Virus record (IMG/VR): IMGVR_UViG_3300026078_000029
Span: 1-64,000 of that record
DNA: 64,000 bases
Source of the DNA: a virus
Reading direction: 5' to 3' (one strand)
The notes beneath the pieces are model-generated. The model was not told where the DNA came from. It did not search any database and worked only from the letters and a program-made list of their open reading frames with translations. Below, one piece after another: positions 11,901-19,106 of the stretch. Numbering within the stretch: position 1 is the stretch's first letter; every line of letters starts with the position of its first letter. Both the position numbers and the translations under genes were made by a program.

Positions 11901-12731
11901 GCAAATAACAATGCCGTTTTTACGGTAATAAGTACATCTGGAACCGGCGCATCTAGTTGGGCTTTTCAATATTTCCCATCTTTAGATAATACAGGATTAT
12001 TAAATATAAATTCGTTAAATGCTTCTACGCAAATTGTTTCAGGATATATACTGGCTACATCAGCTCTTGAAACAGCAGGGAATCCAGCGAATACAAACTT
12101 CATGGCCACTGGTGGTGGCAGTATGGGAAGTGACAATACAAATCCTACTTTCGGAGGGGCAACAAAAACATCTCAAAGAGTGATGTTTAATGGAGGCAGC
12201 ACCGGAACTGTTCCCAATACAGATAATTATGCCAATGTAATATTTGGGTCTACGCCATTTTCAGTGGCCAATGCAACAACTATTCCATGGGGGACAAATG
12301 TAGCTATAAAAGCACCCGGAACAATAACGCTTTCAGGTACCGGTACTGTGACCAATACAGCTTCTCTATACATTGATGGAGTAAGTTCTACAGGAACAAA
12401 TAATTATGCTGTATATGTAGCAAGCGGTAACACTAACGTAGCGTCATTAAACACCGCTTTTGTTTCTAAATCGGCAAATTATACGTTAACAGACAATGAC
12501 TATAGCGTTCTATCGAGCGGAAGCGGAACAACTATCACATTACCTACAGCAGTAGGCAGATTAGGGCGAATATATACGATTAAACGAAACGACGGTACTA
12601 ATACACAGACAGTAGGAACAACAAGTTCCCAAACTATTGATGGTTCAACAACTTATTCGCTTTCAGCGGATAAAAAATATGTTACCGTTCAAAGTGATAA
12701 TGCAAACTGGTGGATTATAGCAAATAATTAA
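8988..12731 (+). CDS. Giant tail-fibre/adhesin-like protein with Sec signal peptide (1247 aa)
   Basis: The N-terminus has a signal peptide ending WCFAQQ. About 1200 residues of Ser/Thr/Gly/Ala-rich beta repeats follow, with motifs seen in phage fibres and collar proteins (FNNSGSGAASGTTFDGSSAKTIS; TAGNPTGLLTF; repeated DTT- and TLT-type strands). The last 90 residues form a domain with YTLTDNDYSVLSS and ITLPTA, which is frequent at the C-terminus of phage and cyanophage appendages. It directly follows the 7851 gene and precedes another signal-peptide gene by one base. Likely a receptor-binding fibre. Domain borders were read by eye. Confidence 0.8.
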   Translation: MKKILLYILLLLPAWCFAQQAQPVNPVQVTQTTLYNEPSTGTRWWYNGATLGWYPIFPYSPPNTVLTGLGMSVVSSTLTVATGTWRINSQVYSLSSPANFTLQARDTIYSRYETVYAIKANNGIGIKVGQLSPTPIQPTVGADSLVVGAALITPTVTIVIPPGPSNQFVFAIPGVQQSYANPWVRTLRADTIKVAGKYIFPSVDGTSAQVLQTDGSGHLYWSSQAIYTPGFGLNLNAQAFSVDTTKIVTLTAMLDTLHNNAAHFDTTQFSVVNDTIHCIACGVSGPTIYTGDGTLASDRTVALNNHFLQFTDTNSGYTGNYNFGNSGFVAHIDNGSDNAEFSSSSGPVSATLEINTLNLSSGRGSSILMGNSNDGMNIQHQDYTSGHPVQIRLGGDGLSASNAIDSTGIRYTSYTDYWRADSLTLMPKQWIEAYVAAHSGGTTTNAVTFNNSGSGAASGTTFDGSSAKTISYNTIGAQQTLTLTTTGTSGAATLVSGTLNIPQYSGATAGNPTGLLTFTAANGTASTYKRSDGLNAIDSTVVASYANHPTFAQLQTKVNGYVPTSTTVAGFALSSNVTLANHAPGFGLSGSNYNGSGAQTWIVDTTAIATPYYVKWVAGPDGIVSGMSPTTISGTTATVPSGVYRLNNLLITKASSTNVTIDAQDATLNRYDLIVGDASGVLTKVSGTLGTDAAQPDVPANKALIAYIYIPATGGTVVSGGGGGKGTTQNALSGGYGVVPFTFNGGTAGIKVVVDTTSSTGLVSKGRLATNLGGYVKSVSVASANGLSGTSSGGQTPSLTLTLSTIKPNVVAQTPVGTAGTDSVMVKHSDGTIKAISPTYYGTGGGSTLTFGTHLTSGGASYNGSAPVTITSDATNAATASTIMSRDANANVNANNLIYNYTTTATTNTTTTLTVSSAKLQYFTGTQAQTVVLPNVSTLVVGMRYEIVSLLTGTSTINVQSSGGNAIVSIAANNNAVFTVISTSGTGASSWAFQYFPSLDNTGLLNINSLNASTQIVSGYILATSALETAGNPANTNFMATGGGSMGSDNTNPTFGGATKTSQRVMFNGGSTGTVPNTDNYANVIFGSTPFSVANATTIPWGTNVAIKAPGTITLSGTGTVTNTASLYIDGVSSTGTNNYAVYVASGNTNVASLNTAFVSKSANYTLTDNDYSVLSSGSGTTITLPTAVGRLGRIYTIKRNDGTNTQTVGTTSSQTIDGSTTYSLSADKKYVTVQSDNANWWIIANN

Positions 12732-12732
12732 C

Positions 12733-13098
12733 ATGAAAAAATACATCACATTATTATTCCTGATAGCAGCTATCGGAGCAAGTGCGCAGACAAGGGTCAC
12801 AAGCGTGGCTTTAGGCGATCAGATATGGCTACCGAGGGGCGCAGTTGAAATAGCACCTATTCCTATAAATATGGCAAAGGATTCTGTTAGAACGATGTCA
12901 TATACCTTTCTTTCTCCGCGCGATACAACAGCCGTAACTATAATAAGTGTTTTTGGTTATGATAAAAATGGAACAGCTATTTATAACACACAAATTTCAT
13001 TAGTGGGTACAGCGTACCACAAATGGAAGTCGCTTATTACCCCTTTGGATAGCTACATATCCACACAGCTTAAACGAATAACTCAGTTAACCCAATGA
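12733..13098 (+). CDS. Small secreted protein of the fibre operon
   Basis: A 121-residue protein with a clear signal peptide (cleavage at GASAQ). The mature part is a compact beta-rich domain of about 100 residues with no cysteines. It starts one base after the giant fibre gene ends and overlaps the next gene by four bases (ATGA). It may be a fibre-associated subunit or chaperone; no family recognised. Confidence 0.7.
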   Translation: MKKYITLLFLIAAIGASAQTRVTSVALGDQIWLPRGAVEIAPIPINMAKDSVRTMSYTFLSPRDTTAVTIISVFGYDKNGTAIYNTQISLVGTAYHKWKSLITPLDSYISTQLKRITQLTQ

Positions 13099-13289
13099 CC
13101 TTCACCACCATCATACAAGCCATCGACCCGCATACAGGCGAATTCGCGGAGTACGCAGGCCCACTGATTGAGGCTGATAGTTGGGAGCAGGCACAGTTAC
13201 GATGCGACACGCTTGGGTTAGGCTATTGCAAGGTTGATGGAGAATTTACAGGAGAACATACACATATTTTTAAACACGAACTAAATTAA
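13095..13289 (+). CDS. Small hypothetical protein
   Basis: A 64-residue acidic protein (ADSWEQAQLRCDTLGLGYCKVDGEF) coupled to the upstream gene by an ATGA overlap. The pattern of a helix followed by a Cys-containing strand is reminiscent of small phage proteins of unknown function. No assignment possible. Confidence 0.65.
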   Translation: MTFTTIIQAIDPHTGEFAEYAGPLIEADSWEQAQLRCDTLGLGYCKVDGEFTGEHTHIFKHELN

Positions 13290-13296
13290 AATCACA

Positions 13297-13461
13297 ATGG
13301 GAGACTTACAACAAATCATTAGCGACCTGATTAATCAGCATGGTCAGGAAGCGGTACAAGAGGCGGTTAATAAGCATGTGGCGAATACAAGCGGGGCTAC
13401 GCCTACCTGCCCAAAAGGCTATTACTGGAACGGCTCTGAATGCGTTTTGGACGTAGGATGA
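13297..13461 (+). CDS. Small protein with C-terminal Cys pair motif
   Basis: A 54-residue protein. An amphipathic helix (residues 1-30) is followed by CPKGYYWNGSECV, a two-cysteine loop found in small secreted or EGF/chitin-binding-like modules and in Bacteroidota phage peptides. There is no signal peptide. It overlaps the ATG of the next membrane protein by four bases (ATGA at 13458), which supports both starts. Confidence 0.65.
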   Translation: MGDLQQIISDLINQHGQEAVQEAVNKHVANTSGATPTCPKGYYWNGSECVLDVG

Positions 13462-13829
13462 AGGCAAGGCTCATTATAACAACATTCGCGCTAATCTTAT
13501 ATCTGGCTTTGTTCAACCTGTATATATTTGAAATTAAGCGCCTCGATATTCAGTCCTATAAACTGTTTTACAATTACCTAACGGCAGGAATGACCGTTTT
13601 TTATGTAGCCGATTGGAAGGCAGGATTTGTAAATAGGTATCACGAACATATAAATTTTATTTGTATATTGTGCGTATTAGTTAACTATTTAATAATAATC
13701 CTTACACATCACACAGTGTTACATCAAGATAAACCAATAGAGTTGTTCTATGCTTTTAACGGCTCGGTTTTTGCAGTTACGGTATTGATTGTTATTAACT
13801 TCATTAAGCATGGCTACTATAAAAGCTAA
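13458..13829 (+). CDS. Polytopic membrane protein
   Basis: A 123-residue protein with about four hydrophobic segments (residues near 5-25, 42-58, 68-88, 100-117). The start at 13458 is chosen over an in-frame ATG slightly upstream because it forms an ATGA overlap with the preceding gene. Its neighbours are a small amphipathic protein and a receiver domain, which suggests a membrane-linked module. Function unknown; lysis or signalling are both possible. Confidence 0.65.
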   Translation: MKARLIITTFALILYLALFNLYIFEIKRLDIQSYKLFYNYLTAGMTVFYVADWKAGFVNRYHEHINFICILCVLVNYLIIILTHHTVLHQDKPIELFYAFNGSVFAVTVLIVINFIKHGYYKS

Positions 13830-13830
13830 G

Positions 13831-14079
13831 ATGGCAAATTTACCTATCCCTACTAATCAATGGTTGCAGCTTTTTGAAGACCTGTTGCCGTATTGTACCG
13901 TTTTTGGTTTATGTTGGAAAGCATTTGACCTTGTGTTTAAATATTTTTCGGACAAGCAAAAGGAGGCCGTTAAGGAACTTATACGAACAGAAGTGAAGCC
14001 CGACATTGAAAGGCTGAACGGCAATTTTGAGAGTTTAGAGAAAGCTATTTGGGCCTTAGAGAAAAAGATCATATCATGA
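13831..14079 (+). CDS. Small membrane-associated protein with C-terminal coiled coil
   Basis: An 82-residue protein from the ATG one base after the previous stop; an in-frame ATG at 13810 would add seven residues. One hydrophobic stretch (LLPYCTVFGLCWKAFDLVF) is followed by a charged helix ending in a short coiled coil. This resembles small phage membrane proteins near lysis genes. The stop overlaps the next ATG (ATGA at 14076). Confidence 0.65.
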   Translation: MANLPIPTNQWLQLFEDLLPYCTVFGLCWKAFDLVFKYFSDKQKEAVKELIRTEVKPDIERLNGNFESLEKAIWALEKKIIS

Positions 14080-14468
14080 AACTCAGCGTCCTTTGCCTCG
14101 ATGACGAACCCGTAATCCTTGAATGGATGAGGCACGTATTTGAAGATGAGGTGTACGACCTGAAAACCTTCAAAGAGCCGCAGGAATTTATAGCTGCATT
14201 CACTGCCGACACCGACCTTGTCATTACCGATATGCGCGTACCTGGTTACGACCTGTACTCTACGCTCGAACACTTCCACGAGATCAATAAGGGTGTTTAC
14301 ATTATTGTTATTTCGGCCTACTTCGACGATGCTATTTACGAACGGCTGTTTGAACTTGGCGTTGACCGTGTGATACAAAAAAATAAGCCAGAATGGATTC
14401 ATAAGATCGGGCAGTATGTCAATGAGCTGTTTCCACGTATCCATCAACGCGCGCAATTATCACAGTAA
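14076..14468 (+). CDS. Stand-alone response-regulator receiver domain
   Basis: A 130-residue single-domain protein with the complete receiver signature: acidic pair D9-D10 (LCLDDEP), phospho-acceptor D52 (DLVITDMRVPG), Ser80 at the switch position (VISA) and Lys102 after the fifth strand. No output or kinase domain follows. Known receivers accept phosphate from histidine kinases; here the partner would have to be a host kinase or an undetected phage one. The start at 14076 is set by the ATGA overlap with the upstream gene, and the stop overlaps the next tiny membrane gene by one base. The fold assignment is firm; the role is unknown. Confidence 0.88.
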   Translation: MKLSVLCLDDEPVILEWMRHVFEDEVYDLKTFKEPQEFIAAFTADTDLVITDMRVPGYDLYSTLEHFHEINKGVYIIVISAYFDDAIYERLFELGVDRVIQKNKPEWIHKIGQYVNELFPRIHQRAQLSQ

Positions 14469-14623
14469 TGGATGCGGGGCTTATTACTCTGGTTTTGGCT
14501 ATCATAGGTTTTGCAGCAGGGTTTATTAAACTTTACGTAGACAATGTGGATTTGAAAAGGGAGTTAGAACGAAAGGACGAGAAGATCGCTGAATTAAAAG
14601 AGTTTATAAAAGACTCGAAATGA
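14468..14623 (+). CDS. Tiny one-helix membrane protein with coiled-coil tail
   Basis: A 51-residue protein: N-terminal transmembrane helix (residues 4-22), then a highly charged helix of Lys/Glu/Asp heptads. This is the topology of small i-spanin-like or membrane-anchor proteins. The start overlaps the receiver stop codon by one base (TAATG), supporting coupling. Possibly the membrane partner of the receiver; speculative. Confidence 0.65.
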   Translation: MDAGLITLVLAIIGFAAGFIKLYVDNVDLKRELERKDEKIAELKEFIKDSK

Positions 14624-14628
14624 ATTTG

Positions 14629-14636
14629 TAACTTTA
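14629..14636 (+). promoter_or_regulatory. Putative -7 element TAACTTTA
   Basis: TAACTTTA lies five bases before the ATG at 14642 and resembles TAnnTTTG. If used, the fibre mRNA would have almost no leader. No clear TTTG at the -33 position. Confidence 0.35.
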
Positions 14637-14641
14637 TTAGC

Positions 14642-16477
14642 ATGAAACGATTACTCTCCCTAATTATTTTCCTTCTCCCCCTATTCACCCATGCCCAATA
14701 CATCTCCGGTTGCGGCCCGTACACCACTTCGGGGCCAATAACACTCGCGTCTAATACCACAGTAAGCGGCAAGTTGATTGACCTCGCAGGCGCGAATACA
14801 GTAGGTATAACAGGCAACGGCGTTACCAACGTTCATATCACCAAGTGTAAGATCATCAATAACACCAACTTCGGCATTTTACTTAATGGCTGTACCAATA
14901 TCACAATTGACTCTTGCTATATTTCTAACGTTGGTTTCGGAGTATACGCGCAATCAGGGTCGTCGCAGATAAAAGTTAATGGCAATTACTTTCTGAATAT
15001 CAACGGCATCAGCACCGCCTTTCTCGGGCATGCGGTTCAGTTTAATGGCGTTAATGGCGGTGGTAGCCAAATCAATAATAATAGGGTAGAGAACATTGCG
15101 GGCGTGGCAATCCATCCTCACGATATGCTGAACGTTTACCAATCTAATGGCCTGCCGGGCGACTCCATACAGGTTATAGGAAACTGGGTAAGAGGAGGAC
15201 AGTACTACTTCTGGCCAGACGCTAATAGTGGCGCAGCGGGGATTATTATGGGGGATGTGGGCGGGTCATACCAAGTATGCAGGAATAACATACTCGTTAA
15301 TACAGGATATTCCGGCATTCAATGCAACGGCACAGGAACGCATATTAAGATTGATCATAACCAAATGTTCAGCACCTATGCGCCGGTATCGCATCAGGCA
15401 ATCACTATTTTAGATGCTAATCAGATTGAATGCAGTTATAACCAAACGAACTGGACGAACTATAATAACCTGAATGTGCTTTATTCAGACGGGGAGACGC
15501 AATACTACCTCGGGTCAACTCCGTCACCGACTCCTGTAGGCTTTGCTACCAATACTTGGAAAGCGAACATTACGGCGAATATTCTGCCATCTTCGCTGAT
15601 TCCAGCCTGCGGGACTACGGCAACTCGGCCAAACATAGCATACAATCCGACTATCTACATCTTTACGGTTGGCGTTTCAGCATCCATAGGCGCGCCAACG
15701 AATAGTGGGGGCAATGGGACGTTTAGCGTATCGCCTGCGTTGCCTACTGGGCTTACATTGAGTTCTACGGGCGCAATCTCGGGAGTGCCGTCAGTGGCAA
15801 CGGCGCAGGGGGTGTATACAGTTAGTTGTGTGAATAGCGGTGGCAGCAGCTCTGTCCCCTTGCAGATCACAATAAATAATCCTGTTGTAGCTGTTCCAAA
15901 AATAACGTACAATCCTAATACGGTAAATGTAACCGTTAGCAGCACTATACCGACCTTGAACCCTTCAAGCAGTGGGGGCGCGGTAGCAAGTTGGGGAATC
16001 TCACCATCTTTACCAAGCAATTTGACATTCGTTAACGGAGTAATTTCCGGGCAGGCTTTAACTACCCAGGCATCTACGCCATATGTTGTGAGCGCAACCA
16101 ATGCAAGTGGCGTATCTAATGCCACCGTTTATATCCAGGTAAATCCGCAGCCTCCGTTAGCACCGTCAATAAGTTATCCGGCTTCGAGTTATGCATTACA
16201 ACAGAATACAAGTATAACCATTCAGCCCACAAATAGTGGGGGAGTTGGGATGTATGCCGTTACGGCGGGGAGTCTTCCCGCTTCGTTGAGTCTAAATTCA
16301 CAAACAGGCGTTATTCAAGGTAGTTTAACGGCCATACAGAGTCCGACGAATGTGACAATAACCTGTACGAATGCCACCGGCAGCAGCCCATTTGTAATTA
16401 GCTTTGGGGTTAATGCTGCACCGACCAATCACTGGTTTCTGATCAACAATACATGGTTCGGGCCTGTGTTTCAGTAG
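14642..16477 (+). CDS. Beta-helix tailspike-like protein with three Ig-like repeats and signal peptide
   Basis: A 611-residue protein. The signal peptide ends FTHAQY. Residues of about 35-290 form a right-handed parallel beta-helix (repeated short rungs such as GVTNVHITKCKIINN, SSQIKVNGNYF) of the pectate-lyase type, common in tailspike depolymerases. Residues of about 330-590 hold three putative-Ig (He_PIG-like) repeats, each with a GLTLSSTGAISGVPS-type core (LPTGL, LPSNL, LPASL). The last 15 residues are aromatic-rich. Active-site residues cannot be named. Likely a polysaccharide-binding or degrading appendage. Two terminator hairpins follow. Confidence 0.82.
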   Translation: MKRLLSLIIFLLPLFTHAQYISGCGPYTTSGPITLASNTTVSGKLIDLAGANTVGITGNGVTNVHITKCKIINNTNFGILLNGCTNITIDSCYISNVGFGVYAQSGSSQIKVNGNYFLNINGISTAFLGHAVQFNGVNGGGSQINNNRVENIAGVAIHPHDMLNVYQSNGLPGDSIQVIGNWVRGGQYYFWPDANSGAAGIIMGDVGGSYQVCRNNILVNTGYSGIQCNGTGTHIKIDHNQMFSTYAPVSHQAITILDANQIECSYNQTNWTNYNNLNVLYSDGETQYYLGSTPSPTPVGFATNTWKANITANILPSSLIPACGTTATRPNIAYNPTIYIFTVGVSASIGAPTNSGGNGTFSVSPALPTGLTLSSTGAISGVPSVATAQGVYTVSCVNSGGSSSVPLQITINNPVVAVPKITYNPNTVNVTVSSTIPTLNPSSSGGAVASWGISPSLPSNLTFVNGVISGQALTTQASTPYVVSATNASGVSNATVYIQVNPQPPLAPSISYPASSYALQQNTSITIQPTNSGGVGMYAVTAGSLPASLSLNSQTGVIQGSLTAIQSPTNVTITCTNATGSSPFVISFGVNAAPTNHWFLINNTWFGPVFQ

Positions 16478-16485
16478 CCTTTCAC

Positions 16486-16506
16486 GCGCTGTGCTAAGCG
16501 CTTTTT
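16486..16506 (+). terminator. Intrinsic terminator after the tailspike gene
   Basis: Stem GCGCT/AGCGC with a 6-nt loop, followed by TTTTT, beginning nine bases after the tailspike stop. Confidence 0.6.
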
Positions 16507-16526
16507 CATAGGTAATAAATTGGTAG

Positions 16527-16555
16527 AGTCTTGGCGCGAGGTCAGGACTTTTTTT
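16527..16555 (+). terminator. Second, stronger intrinsic terminator
   Basis: Eight-pair stem AGTCTTGG/TCAGGACT (two wobble pairs), 7-nt loop, then seven T. In tandem with the 16486 hairpin, it closes the appendage operon. Confidence 0.75.
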
Positions 16556-16556
16556 G

Positions 16557-16564
16557 TATATTTA
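16557..16564 (+). promoter_or_regulatory. Putative -7 element TATATTTA
   Basis: TAnnTTTA box directly after the terminator T-tract, 35 nt before the ATG at 16600. It probably restarts transcription for the following gene and lysis region. No -33 TTTG was found at the usual distance. Confidence 0.4.
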
Positions 16565-16599
16565 CAACGAGCAATGTAGCTCAATTAAAATCTTACATT

Positions 16600-17109
16600 A
16601 TGTCACGTATCACAAAACAGATAGCTGAAGCTGTCGCCAATCAACTTGTTTTACCTAAAAGGCAAGAACTTCAAAAGGAAGAACAAAAATTACATCAAAT
16701 TACTACCGACATTTATTTAAAGCACATTCCGTCACAGGTAATGGATGCTTATGATAAGTATCATGAATGGTTTAATAAAACCGAATCCGTTTATTTAAAC
16801 ACTAACGGTTTTAATTATGAATATTTAGCGTTAACAAAAAATTATCCAAAACAACGTAATAAATACCCTGAGTTTACAGCCGCTGAATCAGCCAAAATAA
16901 GAGTTCAATTTGACATAGTGGCCGATTTGAAAAAATCAATAGAAAAGTTAAAATTTGATATTGAAACCGCTGTATTTAATTTACGTACTTATAGCAATGT
17001 CGAAAAAGAATTTCCAGAGGCGTTTAAATTGTTACCAGCTAAACAAACAACTGCGCTGATAGTTAATTTAAAAGACATTCGCTGTCAACTGGACAAAGCA
17101 AACTGCTAA
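16600..17109 (+). CDS. Coiled-coil hypothetical protein (169 aa)
   Basis: Start placed at 16600 (MSRITKQIAEAV). An upstream in-frame ATG at 16531 lies within the terminator stem and is unlikely. The protein is helical and charged, with heptad-like segments at residues of about 15-45 and 95-130. No membrane segment. It sits between tailspike and lysis genes and has its own terminator. Function unknown. Confidence 0.75.
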   Translation: MSRITKQIAEAVANQLVLPKRQELQKEEQKLHQITTDIYLKHIPSQVMDAYDKYHEWFNKTESVYLNTNGFNYEYLALTKNYPKQRNKYPEFTAAESAKIRVQFDIVADLKKSIEKLKFDIETAVFNLRTYSNVEKEFPEAFKLLPAKQTTALIVNLKDIRCQLDKANC

Positions 17110-17139
17110 AGGTTTGTAAGATTTCCAATAGTAGCTAAG

Positions 17140-17164
17140 AGCCTCATTAACTTGGGGCTTTTTT
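17140..17164 (+). terminator. Intrinsic terminator
   Basis: Stem AGCCTC/GGGGCT (one wobble), 8-nt loop, then six T; 31 bases after the 16600 gene. Confidence 0.75.
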
Positions 17165-17193
17165 ATTTCCAAAACTTTTCCTTAAATTAGTAT

Positions 17194-17286
17194 ATGGATA
17201 AACCTACGCTCTATAGCATCCTTCTTTGGGCAGCATTACTCATAATGTCTATTGGTGTTCCAATTTGGTTAATGCTCACTAACTGA
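17194..17286 (+). CDS. Tiny one-helix membrane peptide (30 aa)
   Basis: A 30-residue peptide made almost entirely of one hydrophobic helix, with a short polar N-terminus. It is the first of three consecutive micro-genes upstream of the lysozyme. The spacing of one base to the next ATG supports it being real. A holin, antiholin or lysis-timing peptide is a reasonable inference from position. Confidence 0.55.
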   Translation: MDKPTLYSILLWAALLIMSIGVPIWLMLTN

Positions 17287-17287
17287 T

Positions 17288-17422
17288 ATGAACGACCAAT
17301 ACCTCCGCTTTCACCTCCCGCCTAATCCATTCCTATGGCTACTGTTCGGCTTGGTTATCCTCTGCCTTTTCATACTGATTGGCGATAAGATGTTGAGTGT
17401 TTGGAATTATGGATTAGAGTAA
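17288..17422 (+). CDS. Tiny membrane protein (44 aa)
   Basis: A 44-residue protein with one strong hydrophobic helix (residues of about 16-34) flanked by polar ends. It starts one base after the previous micro-gene stop. Likely part of the lysis cassette with its two neighbours and the GH25 gene; no family recognised. Confidence 0.55.
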   Translation: MNDQYLRFHLPPNPFLWLLFGLVILCLFILIGDKMLSVWNYGLE

Positions 17423-17434
17423 GTAACTTTAGAT

Positions 17435-17527
17435 ATGGTACTCACACTTTTCCTTATTGCATTTGCCCTGTTCATTTTCTTGACGGGCCTCTGTATGGAG
17501 TTGGATGAAAGGCAGGGGAGAAGATGA
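17435..17527 (+). CDS. Tiny one-helix membrane peptide overlapping the lysozyme gene
   Basis: A 30-residue peptide: hydrophobic helix (residues 2-20) and charged C-terminus. TAACTTTA lies three bases before its ATG. Its stop overlaps the lysozyme ATG (ATGA at 17524), a typical coupling that supports a holin or pinholin-like partner for the lysozyme. Confidence 0.55.
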   Translation: MVLTLFLIAFALFIFLTGLCMELDERQGRR

Positions 17528-18156
17528 TACGCGGAACAGACCGATCTCACTGGAATGCAAAAGTCTCGTTGTCCGATTTGGTAGCAAAAGGTGTAAAATT
17601 TATCTGGTTCAAATCAACTCAGGCAGACACCTACCAAGACCCGACGTTTAACACTTCATGGCAAGAGGCTAAAGCAACTACTGGCCTTATTCGAGGGGCC
17701 TATCATTTCTTTGACCCTCGTATTGACGGCATAATCCAGGCTAAGCATTATTTAGCTACAGGCATCAACTTTTCAAACGAGGGTTGCCTTATGCCTTGTG
17801 TTGACGTAGAAGACCTCACAGGCAGTGACGCGGCTCAAGCTAACAGATGGGTTGCTGTTAACTATAAGATCGCTATAACGCGCCTAAATGACTTCTTGGG
17901 CTATGTTAAAGAGCACACTAACAGGGATTGCATGATCTATACGTACAATAACTATCCTAAAGAGTATTTTCACGGATATGGGTTTCCAGTTAACCCGATG
18001 TGGCTATCTTCGCTACAGACCAACTGTCCCAACCGATATGATACCGGGAAGCAGCCTGAATTTTGGCAGTGGACGTACAATTGGAATGGGACGGATATGG
18101 ATGGTAACTATTTTACAGGCACACAGGACGAGTTAAATAAATTGGCAAACTTGTAG
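17524..18156 (+). CDS. GH25 muramidase (endolysin)
   Basis: A 210-residue single-domain glycoside hydrolase family 25 lysozyme, which cleaves the MurNAc-GlcNAc bond of peptidoglycan. Visible signatures: N-terminal G-T-D-R-S-H-W with Asp6, the KSTQ segment, RGAYHFF, and the catalytic D94-x-E96 in the strand PCVDVEDL. The C-terminal region WQWTYNW is typical of the family. No signal peptide or cell-wall-binding domain, so release through a holin is expected. The flanking micro membrane genes and the 18178 gene complete a lysis cassette. Confidence 0.93.
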   Translation: MIRGTDRSHWNAKVSLSDLVAKGVKFIWFKSTQADTYQDPTFNTSWQEAKATTGLIRGAYHFFDPRIDGIIQAKHYLATGINFSNEGCLMPCVDVEDLTGSDAAQANRWVAVNYKIAITRLNDFLGYVKEHTNRDCMIYTYNNYPKEYFHGYGFPVNPMWLSSLQTNCPNRYDTGKQPEFWQWTYNWNGTDMDGNYFTGTQDELNKLANL

Positions 18157-18164
18157 TATATTTA
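18157..18164 (+). promoter_or_regulatory. Putative -7 element TATATTTA
   Basis: TAnnTTTA box immediately after the lysozyme stop and 13 nt before the ATG at 18178; may drive the holin-like gene separately. Confidence 0.3.
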
Positions 18165-18177
18165 AAATAAAAAAACA

Positions 18178-18408
18178 ATGGAACAATCAAAATTCTTATC
18201 ACTGAACTGGGGAGATGTGCTAAAGGGTCTTATCATGGCAGTTGGCACACCTGCATTGCTGATTATTCAACAAGCCATAGCAAATGGACAGTTTGTATTC
18301 AATTGGAAGCAAATCGGCATGGCGGCTATCGCGGGGGGCGTGGCTTATTTACTGAAAAACTTCTTTACGCCTCCTGCGTCGAAGTCGGATAGCCCGGTGG
18401 CGAAATAA
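18178..18408 (+). CDS. Holin-like membrane protein
   Basis: A 76-residue protein with two hydrophobic helices (residues of about 15-34 and 45-63) and a polar, Lys/Ser-ending tail. Size, topology and position right after a GH25 endolysin are those of a class II holin. The N-terminus is short and polar. Assignment rests on topology and context. Confidence 0.7.
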   Translation: MEQSKFLSLNWGDVLKGLIMAVGTPALLIIQQAIANGQFVFNWKQIGMAAIAGGVAYLLKNFFTPPASKSDSPVAK

Positions 18409-18422
18409 ATCACAAACTAATT

Positions 18423-19106
18423 TCAAGTTCCTTGCCATGCCGACCCCCAATTGCAACTATTATTGTCTTTTGGATATGGCAAAGGGGCGTGTTTTAGTTT
18501 ATTAATAATATTCTTCCTTTGCTTTTTATGGAGTATATATAAATATCTGTGTTTTTTCTTGGTTTCAATTCTTCTATAATTTGGATCTATTTTAAGAAGT
18601 TCAACGGTATTGATAGTCCCAAATTTAGCCACTACACTTCTTGGATGCATTATTTCGCCGTTTATTTGATGTAAGTACCCTTTAATAAGCATCGTATTAT
18701 TCCCTTGATAAATCCAATTAGTTGCTTGATAAATTACTCCAACATGCCCAGCCATTGGGTCGGAATAGCTTATTAATACTTTTATTGATGTGTGCTGCCT
18801 TAGCCAATCAAATGTCATAGCTATAAAATGGGATTCTGAATTTTTAGGTTCTTCGTCCCTTAGCCATAATCTTGTCAATTCCAATACCTCATTATTTTCA
18901 AGGTCTACAGTTATACTTTTCACGGTTTGGCGACCGATCGGGAAACCATATATGGCTATTCCGCATAGCTCGTCAATGTCATTGAATAGGCCTATTGAAT
19001 ATCTACATGAAGTCCATTTGTGAGAATAATGGTTTTTTATTATAGTAGCTTTGGCTACTTCCTTATCTATAATGGAGATGTGATAATTCTTCATTAGTCC
19101 GGTCAT
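18423..19106 (-). CDS. Mom-like DNA modification protein (GNAT-type)
   Basis: A 227-residue protein resembling the phage Mu Mom family, which adds a carbamoylmethyl group to adenine N6 and blocks many restriction enzymes. Signatures: IIKNHYSHKW near the N-terminus, GIAIYGFPIG, an LTRLWLRDE segment, and SYSDPMAGHVGVIYQATNW, the acetyltransferase-like core. The start at 19106 forms an ATGA overlap with the upstream HTH-like gene; the Met at 19094 is an alternative. It is the last gene of a long minus-strand accessory operon. Activity is inferred from family resemblance. Confidence 0.82.
   Translation of the reverse strand: MTGLMKNYHISIIDKEVAKATIIKNHYSHKWTSCRYSIGLFNDIDELCGIAIYGFPIGRQTVKSITVDLENNEVLELTRLWLRDEEPKNSESHFIAMTFDWLRQHTSIKVLISYSDPMAGHVGVIYQATNWIYQGNNTMLIKGYLHQINGEIMHPRSVVAKFGTINTVELLKIDPNYRRIETKKKHRYLYILHKKQRKNIINKLKHAPLPYPKDNNSCNWGSAWQGT

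Noticed and set aside
16486-16555. Looked for a 5' complement to the terminator loops after the tailspike gene
   Set aside because: Only a five-base match was found; these are ordinary terminators, unlike elements A-C.
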